From assembly GCA_016717595.1 (NCBI GenBank), contig JADKFE010000020.1:46244-110243 (forward strand): a DNA stretch of 64,000 bases, written 5' to 3'. The DNA is from Deltaproteobacteria bacterium. GTDB taxonomy: Bacteria > Myxococcota_A > UBA796 > CAJQPC01. Positions 1-7,914 of this stretch are shown here, in pieces. Position numbers and translations under genes: made by a program. The notes under the pieces were generated by a model. The model had not been told where the DNA came from, ran no database searches, and saw only the letters and a list, made by a program, of their open reading frames with translations. Within the stretch, counting starts at the first letter, position 1, and each line of letters starts with the position of its first letter.

Positions 1-1709
1 GTGTTGCCCTCGATGAGCACGTTGGAGCTGTAGCTGACCTGAACACCGGCGGAGCCGTTGGAGAAGGTGTTGTTCGTCAGCTCGCAGGACGTGGCGGAGT
101 AGCAGATCACGTCTTGGGACTGGTGGCTGTACTCATAGGCGTAGGTGACCGTGCCGCCGTTGCCGTCGTCGTAGCTGTACTCGTAGGTGTACGAGGCGAT
201 GTTGTCGATGAAGGTGCTGGAGTCGAGGGTGAGCGAGCCGGTGTAGTTGGCGACGCCGCCTTCCGAGGGGCTGTCGGTGAAGGTGGCGCCGCTCACATAG
301 GCCGTGCCCTCGTAGTTCCACAGGCCGAAGGCGCCGTGATCGCCGTGGGTGGTGCCCGTGAGCTGCAGTGAGCCCGCGTAGTTGAGCATCCCGATGAGCT
401 CAGAGCCGGTCACCGCGCCGCCGGTCCAGCGGGTGTTGCACTCCCAGAGGCTCACCGCGAAGCCCGTGTCGTAGTTGCCCGAGGCGTTCACCGTGGCGGG
501 GTCGTCCACGAGGCGCATGTCGATGACTGAGACGTCGGTGAAGGTCGCGTCAGCGCCGTGCATCCGCAGGCCGTAGCGCCCCGGGCTGACGATGTTCAGC
601 CGCTCGGCGACGATGGTCGGGGCCTCGTTGTAGCCCAGGACGATCATGCCCAAGGCGTTGTACCCCGTGAGGTTCACGTCGCTGATGGTGATCGTGCCGT
701 CGGTGGCCAAGGTGGCGCCGCCGCCGATGTAGTTCGTGAAGTTGTAGGGGTCGGCGGCGACGAGCTCCGGCGTGCCGATGATCTCGGTGTTGGCGATCAA
801 GATGTCGTCGGGGGTGATGATGCGCAGGGCCGTCCAGTAGGCGTCCTGCACCGTCGAGCCCTCAATGGAGAACGCGCCGAGGGTGTGCACGACGCCGTAG
901 AAGCCCCCGGTGAGCACGTCACCGCTCAGCGAGATGTCGGCGTCGTCGCCCCAGACCTGCACGACGTTGTCGGTGAGCGTGTTCCCGTTCGTGGTCAGGG
1001 TGGAGCCTCCGACGGCCCACAGCGCGAAGCCGTCGATGAGGCCCTCATCGGCGTTCGTGTAGACCGTGCCGCTGATCGTGCTGGTCTCGACGGTGACGTT
1101 CGCGCCGTCTTGGGCGTACACCCCGAAGCCGACGGGGGACTCCATCACGGAGCCACGCACCGTCGCCGAGCCGCCCTCGACGGAGACAGCGCCGTAGGCC
1201 GGGGTGGTGAAGGTGGCGTTCTCAATGATCACGTCTTCGCTGTCGATCACCTTGATCGCCGTGTTGCCGACGCTGTCGAAGGACACGTCGCTGAGCGTGA
1301 CGCCCGAGGAGCCCTCGATCTCGACGGCGTTGCGTGTAGACGTGAACCCTACGCCGCTGATCTGAACCTGGGCGGCGCCCTGCACCTGAATCGCGGCCTG
1401 GTTGACCGGCGCGTTCCAGGTCAACAAGTCGACGCCGGGGCCGACGATCTTGACGGACTTGGTGATCACCAAGGTCTCGTCGAGGGTGCCCTCGCAGAGC
1501 GTGATCTCGCCGCCTTCGGGGACGACGGTGTAGGCGTCGGCGAGGTACGCGAAGCCTTGGTCGCCATCGACGAGGATGCAGCCCTCCTCGTACACGATGG
1601 GCTCGGCGGTCTCGCCGGTCTCTGTGGTGCTGTCGTCGTCCTTATTCTCGCCGACACAGCCAGCGACGAAGAGCAGGGAGGGAGCGGTCAGGACCAGCAG
1701 TGCGCGCAT
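1..1709 (-). CDS. Parallel beta-helix repeat lipoprotein (partial, runs off left edge)
   Basis: The minus-strand frame starts at ATG 1709 and stays open to base 1, so at least 569 residues are visible and the 3' end is missing. A GAGG ribosome site lies about 7 bases upstream. The N-terminus is a short lipoprotein signal with lipobox VAGC (Cys18), followed by an acidic Asp/Thr/Glu linker. The rest is a long series of short, Gly/Asn/Thr/Ser/Val-rich repeats such as 'VTVETSTISG' and 'FSIEGSTVQD', spaced about 20-25 residues apart, typical of right-handed parallel beta-helices. Such proteins are usually surface-exposed and bind or cleave polysaccharide, but no catalytic residues can be assigned here. 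Function unknown beyond a predicted envelope-anchored beta-helix. The long plus-strand frame over this gene is its antisense shadow. Confidence 0.85.
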   Translation of the reverse strand, partial: MRALLVLTAPSLLFVAGCVGENKDDDSTTETGETAEPIVYEEGCILVDGDQGFAYLADAYTVVPEGGEITLCEGTLDETLVITKSVKIVGPGVDLLTWNAPVNQAAIQVQGAAQVQISGVGFTSTRNAVEIEGSSGVTLSDVSFDSVGNTAIKVIDSEDVIIENATFTTPAYGAVSVEGGSATVRGSVMESPVGFGVYAQDGANVTVETSTISGTVYTNADEGLIDGFALWAVGGSTLTTNGNTLTDNVVQVWGDDADISLSGDVLTGGFYGVVHTLGAFSIEGSTVQDAYWTALRIITPDDILIANTEIIGTPELVAADPYNFTNYIGGGATLATDGTITISDVNLTGYNALGMIVLGYNEAPTIVAERLNIVSPGRYGLRMHGADATFTDVSVIDMRLVDDPATVNASGNYDTGFAVSLWECNTRWTGGAVTGSELIGMLNYAGSLQLTGTTHGDHGAFGLWNYEGTAYVSGATFTDSPSEGGVANYTGSLTLDSSTFIDNIASYTYEYSYDDGNGGTVTYAYEYSHQSQDVICYSATSCELTNNTFSNGSAGVQVSYSSNVLIEGN

Positions 1710-1831
1710 GGGGGTGCCTCAGAGGGTGAATCGGCTTGTGGTGAGGTTAGCCGCGCTTCGCCCGTGTCTCAAGCGAATCTGCATCTTCTGGGTTAAGTCG
1801 CGCTCAACTGAACCCCCTCGCGGAGCCCACG

Positions 1832-3376
1832 GTGGACCGTTCTCAGCTTCTCAAGCGCCTCGATGATCTCAACCAGGCCGCCCTCGTTGGCGGTGGCGCC
1901 GAGCGCGGCGCGAAGCAGCGTGAGGGCGGGCGCATGACCGCGCGAGAGCGTGTGGACGCGCTCTTAGACCCAGGCTCCTTCCACGAGCTCGACCGCTTCG
2001 TCACCCACCGATGCACCGACTTTAAGGTCGAGAGCGTCCCCGGCGACGGCGTCATCACCGGCTATGGCCGCATCGACGGCCGCTTGGTCTACGTCTTCGC
2101 CCAAGACTTCACCGTCATCGGCGGCTCACTCTCCGGCGCCTACGCCCAGAAGATCTGCAAGATCATGGACATGGCGGTGAAAAACGGGGCGCCGGTCATC
2201 GGCTTGAACGACTCCGGCGGCGCCCGTATCCAAGAGGGCGTCGCCTCTTTGGCGGGCTACGCCGACATCTTCTTGCGCAACACGCTCACCTCCGGCGTCG
2301 TGCCCCAGCTCAGCGCGATCATGGGCCCCTGCGCCGGCGGCGCGGTGTACTCCCCGGCGATCACCGACTTCATCGTGATGGTCGAGAAGACCTCCTACAT
2401 GTTCGTGACCGGCCCCGACGTCATCAAGACCGTCAACCACGAGGACGTCACCAAGGAGGAGCTCGGCGGCGCGCGCGCCCACGCCACGAAGAGCGGCGTG
2501 GCGCACTTCGCCGTGCCTGACGAGGCCGCGTGTCTGGCGCTCCTGCGAGAGCTGCTCTCGTTCCTCCCCCAGAACAACATGGAGGAGGCCCCCCGCCGCA
2601 AGACAGACGACGCCTCCGATCGCCTCTGCCCGAGCCTCGATGAGCTTGTGCCGGTCAACGCCAACAAGCCCTACGACATCAAGGACCTGATCACGGAGAT
2701 CGCCGACGATCATCACTTCGTCGAGGTGCAGAGCGACTACGCCCGCAACGTCGTCATCGGCTATCTGCGCTTGGGCGGCCGCTCCATCGGCGTCGTCGCC
2801 AACCAGCCCGCGGACTCCGCCGGGGCGCTCGACATCAACGCCAGCGACAAAGCCGCGCGGTTTGTGCGTTTTTGCGACGCCTTCAACATCCCCTTGCTCG
2901 TCTTGGAGGATGTCCCCGGCTTCTTGCCCGGCACCCAACAAGAGTTCGGCGGCATCATCCGCCACGGCGCCAAGCTGCTCTACGCCTTCGCTGAGGCCAC
3001 GGTGCCGAAGATCACCCTCATCACCCGCAAGGCGTACGGCGGCGCCTATTGTGTGATGAACTCCAAACACCTACGCGCTGACTTCAACTTCGCGTACCCC
3101 ACGGCCGAGATCGCCGTGATGGGCCCCGACGGCGCGGTGAACATCATCTACCGCCGCGAGCTGGCCCAGGCCGCCGACCCCGTCGCCAAGAAGGCCGAGC
3201 TGACCCAGGAGTACCGCGAGAAGTTCGCGAACCCCTACCAGGCCGCCTCTTTAGGCTATGTGGACGAGGTGATCCTCCCCCGGGACACCCGCGCCCGGCT
3301 CATCGACGCCTTCAACAGCTTAGAGAACAAGCGCGACAGCAACCCGCCGAAGAAGCACGGCAACATCCCCCTCTGA
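1832..3376 (+). CDS. pccB: Propionyl-/acetyl-CoA carboxylase carboxyltransferase (beta) subunit
   Basis: 514 residues, the usual size for PccB/AccD-type beta subunits. The enzyme moves CO2 from carboxybiotin to an acyl-CoA, giving methylmalonyl-CoA or malonyl-CoA, in the cytoplasm. Visible signatures are the N-terminal crotonase-like half with 'DSGGARIQEG' (about 127-136), an oxyanion stretch 'GPCAGGAVYSPA', and the C-terminal half with 'DVPGFLPGTQQE' (360-371) and 'KAYGGAYCVM' (400-409). The start is GTG at 1832 with GGAG 7 bases upstream. Position 407, which in characterised PccB proteins is Asp and in acetyl-CoA-preferring relatives Ile, is Cys here, so the acyl-CoA preference is open. No biotin carboxylase or BCCP gene lies in the window; the partner subunit must be elsewhere. 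Confidence 0.93.
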   Translation: MDRSQLLKRLDDLNQAALVGGGAERGAKQREGGRMTARERVDALLDPGSFHELDRFVTHRCTDFKVESVPGDGVITGYGRIDGRLVYVFAQDFTVIGGSLSGAYAQKICKIMDMAVKNGAPVIGLNDSGGARIQEGVASLAGYADIFLRNTLTSGVVPQLSAIMGPCAGGAVYSPAITDFIVMVEKTSYMFVTGPDVIKTVNHEDVTKEELGGARAHATKSGVAHFAVPDEAACLALLRELLSFLPQNNMEEAPRRKTDDASDRLCPSLDELVPVNANKPYDIKDLITEIADDHHFVEVQSDYARNVVIGYLRLGGRSIGVVANQPADSAGALDINASDKAARFVRFCDAFNIPLLVLEDVPGFLPGTQQEFGGIIRHGAKLLYAFAEATVPKITLITRKAYGGAYCVMNSKHLRADFNFAYPTAEIAVMGPDGAVNIIYRRELAQAADPVAKKAELTQEYREKFANPYQAASLGYVDEVILPRDTRARLIDAFNSLENKRDSNPPKKHGNIPL

Positions 3377-3476
3377 CCCCGCCCCTCCGCTTGACGTCCC
3401 GACCTTCCTCGGATAGTCCGCGTCCCTGTTTCACGCTCTACGCCTGCGTCCTCGCAGAAGCCCTGAGGTTCATCGA

Positions 3477-3740
3477 ATGGTCCGCCTGCGCCTCGCCCGT
3501 CTTGGTGCGAAGAAGAACCCGTTCTATCGTGTCGTCGCCTCTGACTCTCGCAGCCCCCGCAACGGGCGGTTCATCGAGAAGCTCGGCTTCTACGATCCCA
3601 AGTCCAACCCCATCGTCGTCACGCTGGACCTCTCCCGCGTTGACTACTGGCTGAGCGTCGGCGCCCAGCCCAGCGACACCGTCGCGAACCTGATCACCCG
3701 CGCCCGCAAGGCCACCGCGGCTGACAGCGCGAAGGCCTGA
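3477..3740 (+). CDS. rpsP: 30S ribosomal protein S16
   Basis: 87 residues, the normal S16 length. The N-terminus 'MVRLRLARLGAKKNPFYRVV' and the 'SPRNGRFIEKLGFYDP' block are diagnostic of S16, a primary 16S rRNA binder needed for 30S assembly. It opens the classic rpsP-rimM-trmD-rplS order, here with khpA between rpsP and rimM; ffh, which often precedes rpsP, is absent. About 100 bases separate it from pccB, so its promoter probably lies at 3377-3476, although I see no convincing -35/-10 pair there. A GAGG lies about 10 bases before the ATG. Confidence 0.97.
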   Translation: MVRLRLARLGAKKNPFYRVVASDSRSPRNGRFIEKLGFYDPKSNPIVVTLDLSRVDYWLSVGAQPSDTVANLITRARKATAADSAKA

Positions 3741-3742
3741 TC

Positions 3743-4000
3743 ATGGCCGTCGAAGAGCTGGTCTCCTACATCGTGAAGGGGCTCGTTGACAGCCCCGATC
3801 ACGTTCTTGTGAACAAGGTCGAGGGCGAGTCCACCATCATGCTGGAGCTCGTCGTTCACCCCGACGATGTCGAGCTGGTGCGTGGCGAAGGCGGCGAGAC
3901 CTTACGTCACCTCAAGGCGGTCGTCTCTGCCGCGTCCGGTCGCCGCAAGGCGATCTTGGAGCTGATGGATGGCGGATCGGAGTCCAGCGGCGAAGAGTGA
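3743..4000 (+). CDS. khpA: KH domain RNA-binding protein KhpA
   Basis: 85 residues. A single KH fold is indicated by the segment 'IMLELVVHPDDVELVRGEGG', where GEGG is the GxxG loop that contacts RNA, followed by 'LRHLKAVVSAASGRRK'. KhpA proteins bind RNA broadly and, with KhpB/EloR, affect cell elongation in Gram-positives; a ribosome-linked role is inferred from its fixed place between rpsP and rimM. The start is 2 bases after the rpsP stop. The acidic C-terminal tail overlaps the rimM start by 32 bases, indicating translational coupling. Confidence 0.93.
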   Translation: MAVEELVSYIVKGLVDSPDHVLVNKVEGESTIMLELVVHPDDVELVRGEGGETLRHLKAVVSAASGRRKAILELMDGGSESSGEE

Positions 4001-4514
4001 GGCCTCCACGGAGGAGGTCCCCCTCGGCCACGTCGTCGGCATCTTCGGAGTGACCGGCGAGGTTCGTCTACACCTCTACAACCGTGAGTCCGATCTGCTT
4101 CGGGTCTCGCGGTTGGTGAGCTTGACCTCCCCGCAAGGGGAGCGTCGAGAAGCCAAGGTCATCGCGCGCTCTGGCGCCGGCGGTCGTGTGCTGTGCCGTA
4201 TCGACGGGGTCACCGACCGTGACGCCGCCGCCGCGCTGCGGGACTGGAAGATCGCCATTCACCCCTCTCAGCTCCCTCCGCCGCCCCCCGGCGAGTACTA
4301 CCACCGCGATCTCATCGGCCTCGCCGTGACCACCGCCTCGGGCCAAGCCCTCGGGCGCGTCACCGAGATCCAGGACGCCGGTGAGGTAGACGTGTGGGTG
4401 GTGTTTGACGGCGTCGAGGAGCGGTTTATCCCCGCGATCGCCGCCTATGTGCTCAAGGTCGATGTGCCCGCGGGGCAGGTCACGGTCGCCGATCGATGCG
4501 CTTCGACCTCCTGA
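3969..4514 (+). CDS. rimM: Ribosome maturation factor RimM
   Basis: 181 residues, within the family range. RimM binds S19 and helps mature the 3' domain of 16S rRNA in the 30S subunit. The N-terminal barrel begins at 'VPLGHVVGIFGVTGEVRLHL' (about 17-36). The C-terminal PRC-barrel starts at 'YYHRDLIGLAV', the diagnostic RimM linker motif. The ATG at 3969 lies inside khpA and has GGAG 8 bases upstream, so I keep it. Its 3' end overlaps trmD by 19 bases. Confidence 0.95.
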   Translation: MADRSPAAKSEASTEEVPLGHVVGIFGVTGEVRLHLYNRESDLLRVSRLVSLTSPQGERREAKVIARSGAGGRVLCRIDGVTDRDAAAALRDWKIAIHPSQLPPPPPGEYYHRDLIGLAVTTASGQALGRVTEIQDAGEVDVWVVFDGVEERFIPAIAAYVLKVDVPAGQVTVADRCASTS

Positions 4515-5173
4515 CGCTTCACCCCGACTTGGTGCGCTCACCGCTTGAGCACAGCATCTTGGGGCGGGCTCAAAAAGCCGGGCTCATCCAGGCCCAGGTG
4601 CATGAGATCCGCACGTTCGGGCGGGGTCGTTATCGGCAGGTCGATGACAGCCCCTACGGCGGCGGCGCGGGCATGGTGATGCGGGTGGACGTCGTTCACG
4701 ACGCCATCAAGAGCGTCGCCGCAGAGGGCGCCCGGGTGATCCTCATGAGCCCCGGCGGCGTGCGCTTCAACCAGGCCCACGCCAAGCGGCTCTCCACCAT
4801 GCCCCAGCTCATCTTTGTCTGTGGGCACTACGAGGGCATCGACGCCCGGATCGAGCAGCTCGTCGATGAGGAGCTCTCGATCGGTGACTATGTGCTCACC
4901 GGCGGAGAGCTCGCGGCCTTGGTGATCATCGAGGCTGTCGCGCGTTTGGTGCCCGGCGTGCTCGGCAACGAGGCGTCGAGCGCGGATGAGTCCTTCTCCA
5001 ACGGGCTCATCGAGTATCCCCAGTACACCCGGCCACGGGAGTACGAGGGCATGGAGGTCCCGGAGATCCTGCTCTCGGGGCATCACGCGGAGATTGAGCG
5101 TTGGCGACTCGCCCAGTCCAAGGCCCGCACGCGGGCTCGCCGACCCGATCTCCTCCCCGAGGGCGGCAACTGA
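4496..5173 (+). CDS. trmD: tRNA (guanine-37-N1)-methyltransferase
   Basis: 225 residues. TrmD is a SPOUT enzyme that uses SAM to methylate G37 next to the anticodon and so prevents +1 frameshifting. Family motifs are 'DDSPYGGGAGMVM' near the N-terminus, 'CGHYEGIDAR' and 'SIGDYVLTGGE' forming the trefoil-knot SAM site, and 'EYPQYTRP' preceding the C-terminal tRNA-binding domain. It starts inside rimM and its ribosome site is weak, which fits translation coupled to rimM. An 83-base gap follows before rplS. Confidence 0.97.
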   Translation: MRFDLLTLHPDLVRSPLEHSILGRAQKAGLIQAQVHEIRTFGRGRYRQVDDSPYGGGAGMVMRVDVVHDAIKSVAAEGARVILMSPGGVRFNQAHAKRLSTMPQLIFVCGHYEGIDARIEQLVDEELSIGDYVLTGGELAALVIIEAVARLVPGVLGNEASSADESFSNGLIEYPQYTRPREYEGMEVPEILLSGHHAEIERWRLAQSKARTRARRPDLLPEGGN

Positions 5174-5256
5174 GCTTGCTCACCTGACCTCACTTCGTTA
5201 CTTGGGCCTGTCTGCTGCGCCTGCCTTCAGCGCGCGGCCCTAGGAGCATTCTACTC

Positions 5257-5622
5257 ATGCCGTCCATCGCCCAGATCGAGCAAACCTTCACCCCGCCCAA
5301 GACCCACCCCAAGATCGGGATCGGCGACACCATCCGCGTTCACGTGCGCATCGTCGAAGGCGCCAAGACCCGCATCCAGGTGTACGAGGGCACGGTCATC
5401 GCCCGCAAACACGGCGGCATCCGCGAGACGATCACCGTCCGCAAGATCTCCAACGGCGTCGGTGTTGAGCGTATCTTCCCGCTCTACGCCCCCGTGGTCG
5501 AGCAGATCGAGGTCAAGAGCCGCCACCGCATCCGCCGCGCCAAGCTCTACTACTTGCGCGCGCTCCAGGGCAAGAAGGCTCGCCTCCGCGAGATCCGCGA
5601 GACCGGCCCCCGCACCGCGTGA
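5257..5622 (+). CDS. rplS: 50S ribosomal protein L19
   Basis: 121 residues, typical L19, located at the 30S-50S interface. Signature segments are 'GDTIRVHVRIVEGAKTRIQ', 'YEGTVIARKHGGIRETITVR', 'GVGVERIFPLYAP' and 'SRHRIRRAKLYYLR'. The ATG has AGGAG about 9 bases upstream. Its TGA overlaps the GTG of the next gene, so yraN is translationally coupled to it. Confidence 0.97.
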   Translation: MPSIAQIEQTFTPPKTHPKIGIGDTIRVHVRIVEGAKTRIQVYEGTVIARKHGGIRETITVRKISNGVGVERIFPLYAPVVEQIEVKSRHRIRRAKLYYLRALQGKKARLREIRETGPRTA

Positions 5623-5990
5623 GCGACGCCTCGGCGGCTCGCCGTCAGGCCAACCTCGCCGGTCTTCAAGCCGAAGATCACGTCGCCAGGGTCCTCCAGT
5701 CCGATGGATGGGAGATCCTGGCGCGTCGTTTTCGGGAGGGAGGCGGTGAGCTTGACCTGGTCGTGCGCCAGGACAATCGCCTGCGTGTGGTCGAGGTGAA
5801 GCTGCGTGAGCCCCACGATGACTCCGGCTTGGAGTCCATCGACGAGGTGAAGCTCAGCCGCATCGACGCCGCGACGGAGGCGTTCTTGCAGCGTTACGAG
5901 GCGCCGTTTGACGAGGTCTGCCTGCTCGTCGCCCTCGTGGAGCCCGGCCCTGACGGGTTCCGGGTCACCTTCCTCGACGATCCCGCCTAG
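5619..5990 (+). CDS. YraN family (UPF0102) putative endonuclease-fold protein
   Basis: 123 residues, GTG start overlapping the rplS stop (GTGA). The core 'GWEILARRFREGGGELDLVV' followed by 'LRVVEVKLRE' is the PD-(D/E)xK-like pattern of the YraN family (Glu, Asp, Glu-x-Lys). The cellular role of YraN is not settled; Holliday-junction-type nuclease activity has been suggested from fold. Position between rplS and rsmI is common in bacteria and says little about function. Confidence 0.88.
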   Translation: MSDASAARRQANLAGLQAEDHVARVLQSDGWEILARRFREGGGELDLVVRQDNRLRVVEVKLREPHDDSGLESIDEVKLSRIDAATEAFLQRYEAPFDEVCLLVALVEPGPDGFRVTFLDDPA

Positions 5991-6010
5991 CGCCACGCGC
6001 GGAGGGCCCG

Positions 6011-6832
6011 ATGCCGCTGTTTGTGCTCGCGACGCCGATCGGCACCTTGGGCGATCTCTCCGTGCGCGCGCGTGAGCTGCTCGCCAGCGCCGACCTGATC
6101 GCCGCTGAAGACACCCGGGTCACCCGCAAGCTGCTCTCGGCGCTCAAGATCCCCGCGCCGCGCATCGTGAGCTATCGGGGCCACGAGGAGGCCCAGCGCG
6201 CTGAGGGCCTGATGGGGGAGCTGACCGGGGGCGCCAAGGTGGTGCTGGTGAGCGACGCGGGCACCCCGGCGATCTCCGATCCCGGCGTTCACCTCGTGCG
6301 CCTCTGCCACGCCCAAGGGGTGCCCGTGCTCAGCGCCCCGGGGCCCTCAGCGATGGCCACGGCGCTCTCCGTCTCGGGCATTCAGGCGATCCCCGCGACG
6401 TTTCTGGGCTTCTCGCCGCGCAAGCCCGGGCCCCTGCGCCGCTGGTTACGCGACGCCCAGGCCTTGCCCGGCGCCTTCGTCTACTTTGAAGCGCCGAGCC
6501 GCACGGTGGAGAGCGTCGCCGCCATCGCCGAGCTGATGCCCGATCGGGAGGTCTGCCTCTGCCGGGAGCTCTCCAAGCTCCACGAGGAGGTCCGCCTCGC
6601 CCCGGCGCCCGCCCTCGCGGCGGCGCTGCGCGCTCGTGAGACGCCGATCTTGGGTGAGGTTGCGCTCGTCGTCGGCCCCGGAGAGCCCCCCAAAGCCGAG
6701 GCCTTGAGCGTAGGCGAAGACTCCAGCCTCAGCGAGATCGCCGCCGCCTTGGCCCAGCGCTGGGGCGTGAGCCGAAACGAGGCCTACTCGGCCTTGCTCA
6801 AGCTAGAGCGCCAGCAGAACGCCGATCAGTAG
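6011..6832 (+). CDS. rsmI: 16S rRNA (cytidine-1402-2'-O)-methyltransferase
   Basis: 273 residues. RsmI uses SAM to 2'-O-methylate C1402 in the P-site of the 30S subunit. Family motifs are 'LFVLATPIGTLGDLSVRA' at the start, 'AEDTRVTRKLL', 'VSDAGTPAISDPG' and 'SAPGPSA', all belonging to the tetrapyrrole-methylase fold. The ATG has a GGAGGG ribosome site 5-6 bases upstream. It ends the translation operon and runs convergently into the next gene with a 7-base overlap. Confidence 0.95.
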   Translation: MPLFVLATPIGTLGDLSVRARELLASADLIAAEDTRVTRKLLSALKIPAPRIVSYRGHEEAQRAEGLMGELTGGAKVVLVSDAGTPAISDPGVHLVRLCHAQGVPVLSAPGPSAMATALSVSGIQAIPATFLGFSPRKPGPLRRWLRDAQALPGAFVYFEAPSRTVESVAAIAELMPDREVCLCRELSKLHEEVRLAPAPALAAALRARETPILGEVALVVGPGEPPKAEALSVGEDSSLSEIAAALAQRWGVSRNEAYSALLKLERQQNADQ

Positions 6833-7914
6833 ACGAGCACGTTGAGCCGCACCTGTCCGCTGATCAGCAGGGTGTCAGGGCCGGTATAGACGGGGTAAGG
6901 CTGCTCAAGCTGGCGCGGCATGACGTAGGACACGTCGGTGACGACGTCGAGCTTGAGGTACTTAAACATGCGCCAGTACATGCCAAAGCCGAGCCCGGCG
7001 CTGGAGTACTCGCCGGTGTCTACCAGCGTGCCCGCGGTCACAGGCAGCACTGAAGGCAGGTAGAGCCCCGAGGGGATCTGGCCGGGGGAGTTGTAGTCAA
7101 AGCCGAGGCGGAAGTCGAGATCGAGGGACGAGGAGTTGACCTCGTTCTCGGCCACGCGCACCTGCACGCCGCCACGAATGTCGACAAGATCCGCCGGAGC
7201 GACGGCCGCGTCGGTGGTGACCAAGGCGCCAGCGTCGTCGTAGAGGCTCACCGGCACCACACCCTGACGCAGCCAGGTGACCTGGAGATACGGCTGGGAG
7301 ATCCCCCGGGTGGTGGAGAAGCCGTTGCGCAGCATGAACGCGCCCGCGCCGGGGCCGCCGCCGCGGGTGGGGGGATCCGTCGCCGGGTCGGCAGAATAAA
7401 TGCTCGTCTCGTCTTTGGTGCGCAGGCCGACGTCGATGAGCCAGGTGGCGCGGTTGCCACGGCCGACAAACTCTTCGCTAAACGGCGTGCCACGGGCGCC
7501 GAGCCAGATCCCGCCAGCGCCGCTGCCGGCGCGGAAGGGGTCGGCGTCGGTCTCTTCGCCGTACGCGAGGGAGCCCTTGCCGATCGTCGGGTCGTAGGCC
7601 ATCTCGCGGGTGTCGGTGAACCCGACCCGGGAGCTGAGGTAGATCGGGGCTTGAAACCAGATCGCCACCCCTGGCGCCGGGGCGAAGGCGCCGCCGATGC
7701 GCAGGACGTGATCTTCAGTCGTCATGCGCCCCACCGAGACGTCGTCTTCGATGAGGGAGCCGGTCTGAATCACCGGGGTGTAAGCGATGGTGACGTTGCC
7801 ACGAAGCTGGGGCGGGAGGTCGGTGACCTCGGCGGCCAGCGCGGCAGAGGTCGCGGCGAGCATCAGCAGGGAAGTCATAGGCCAGAGGGTAGAGGGTGAT
7901 AGCGCGCGGGTCAA
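6826..7914 (-). CDS. Secreted protein, predicted outer-membrane beta-barrel; function unknown
   Basis: 362 residues from a TTG at 7914 that overlaps the upstream regulator's stop (TTGA) with GGAG a few bases before; an alternative ATG at 7878 would begin directly at the hydrophobic signal 'MTSLLMLAATSAALA'. After the signal peptide there are alternating hydrophobic/polar strands with many Tyr, Gly and Phe and a terminal 'SGQVRLNVLVY' that resembles the closing strand of an outer-membrane barrel. I do not recognise the family. Its coupling to the sigma-54 response regulator suggests shared transcription, not a proven regulatory link. Confidence 0.7.
   Translation of the reverse strand: MTRALSPSTLWPMTSLLMLAATSAALAAEVTDLPPQLRGNVTIAYTPVIQTGSLIEDDVSVGRMTTEDHVLRIGGAFAPAPGVAIWFQAPIYLSSRVGFTDTREMAYDPTIGKGSLAYGEETDADPFRAGSGAGGIWLGARGTPFSEEFVGRGNRATWLIDVGLRTKDETSIYSADPATDPPTRGGGPGAGAFMLRNGFSTTRGISQPYLQVTWLRQGVVPVSLYDDAGALVTTDAAVAPADLVDIRGGVQVRVAENEVNSSSLDLDFRLGFDYNSPGQIPSGLYLPSVLPVTAGTLVDTGEYSSAGLGFGMYWRMFKYLKLDVVTDVSYVMPRQLEQPYPVYTGPDTLLISGQVRLNVLVY

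Noticed and set aside
558..1796. Plus-strand open frame of 412 codons
   Set aside because: It is antisense to the beta-helix lipoprotein, which has a signal peptide and repeat structure; the plus frame is low-complexity and unlike any protein.
2126..3070. Minus-strand open frame inside pccB
   Set aside because: Shadow of a well-conserved carboxyltransferase gene; composition is typical of antisense GC-rich frames.
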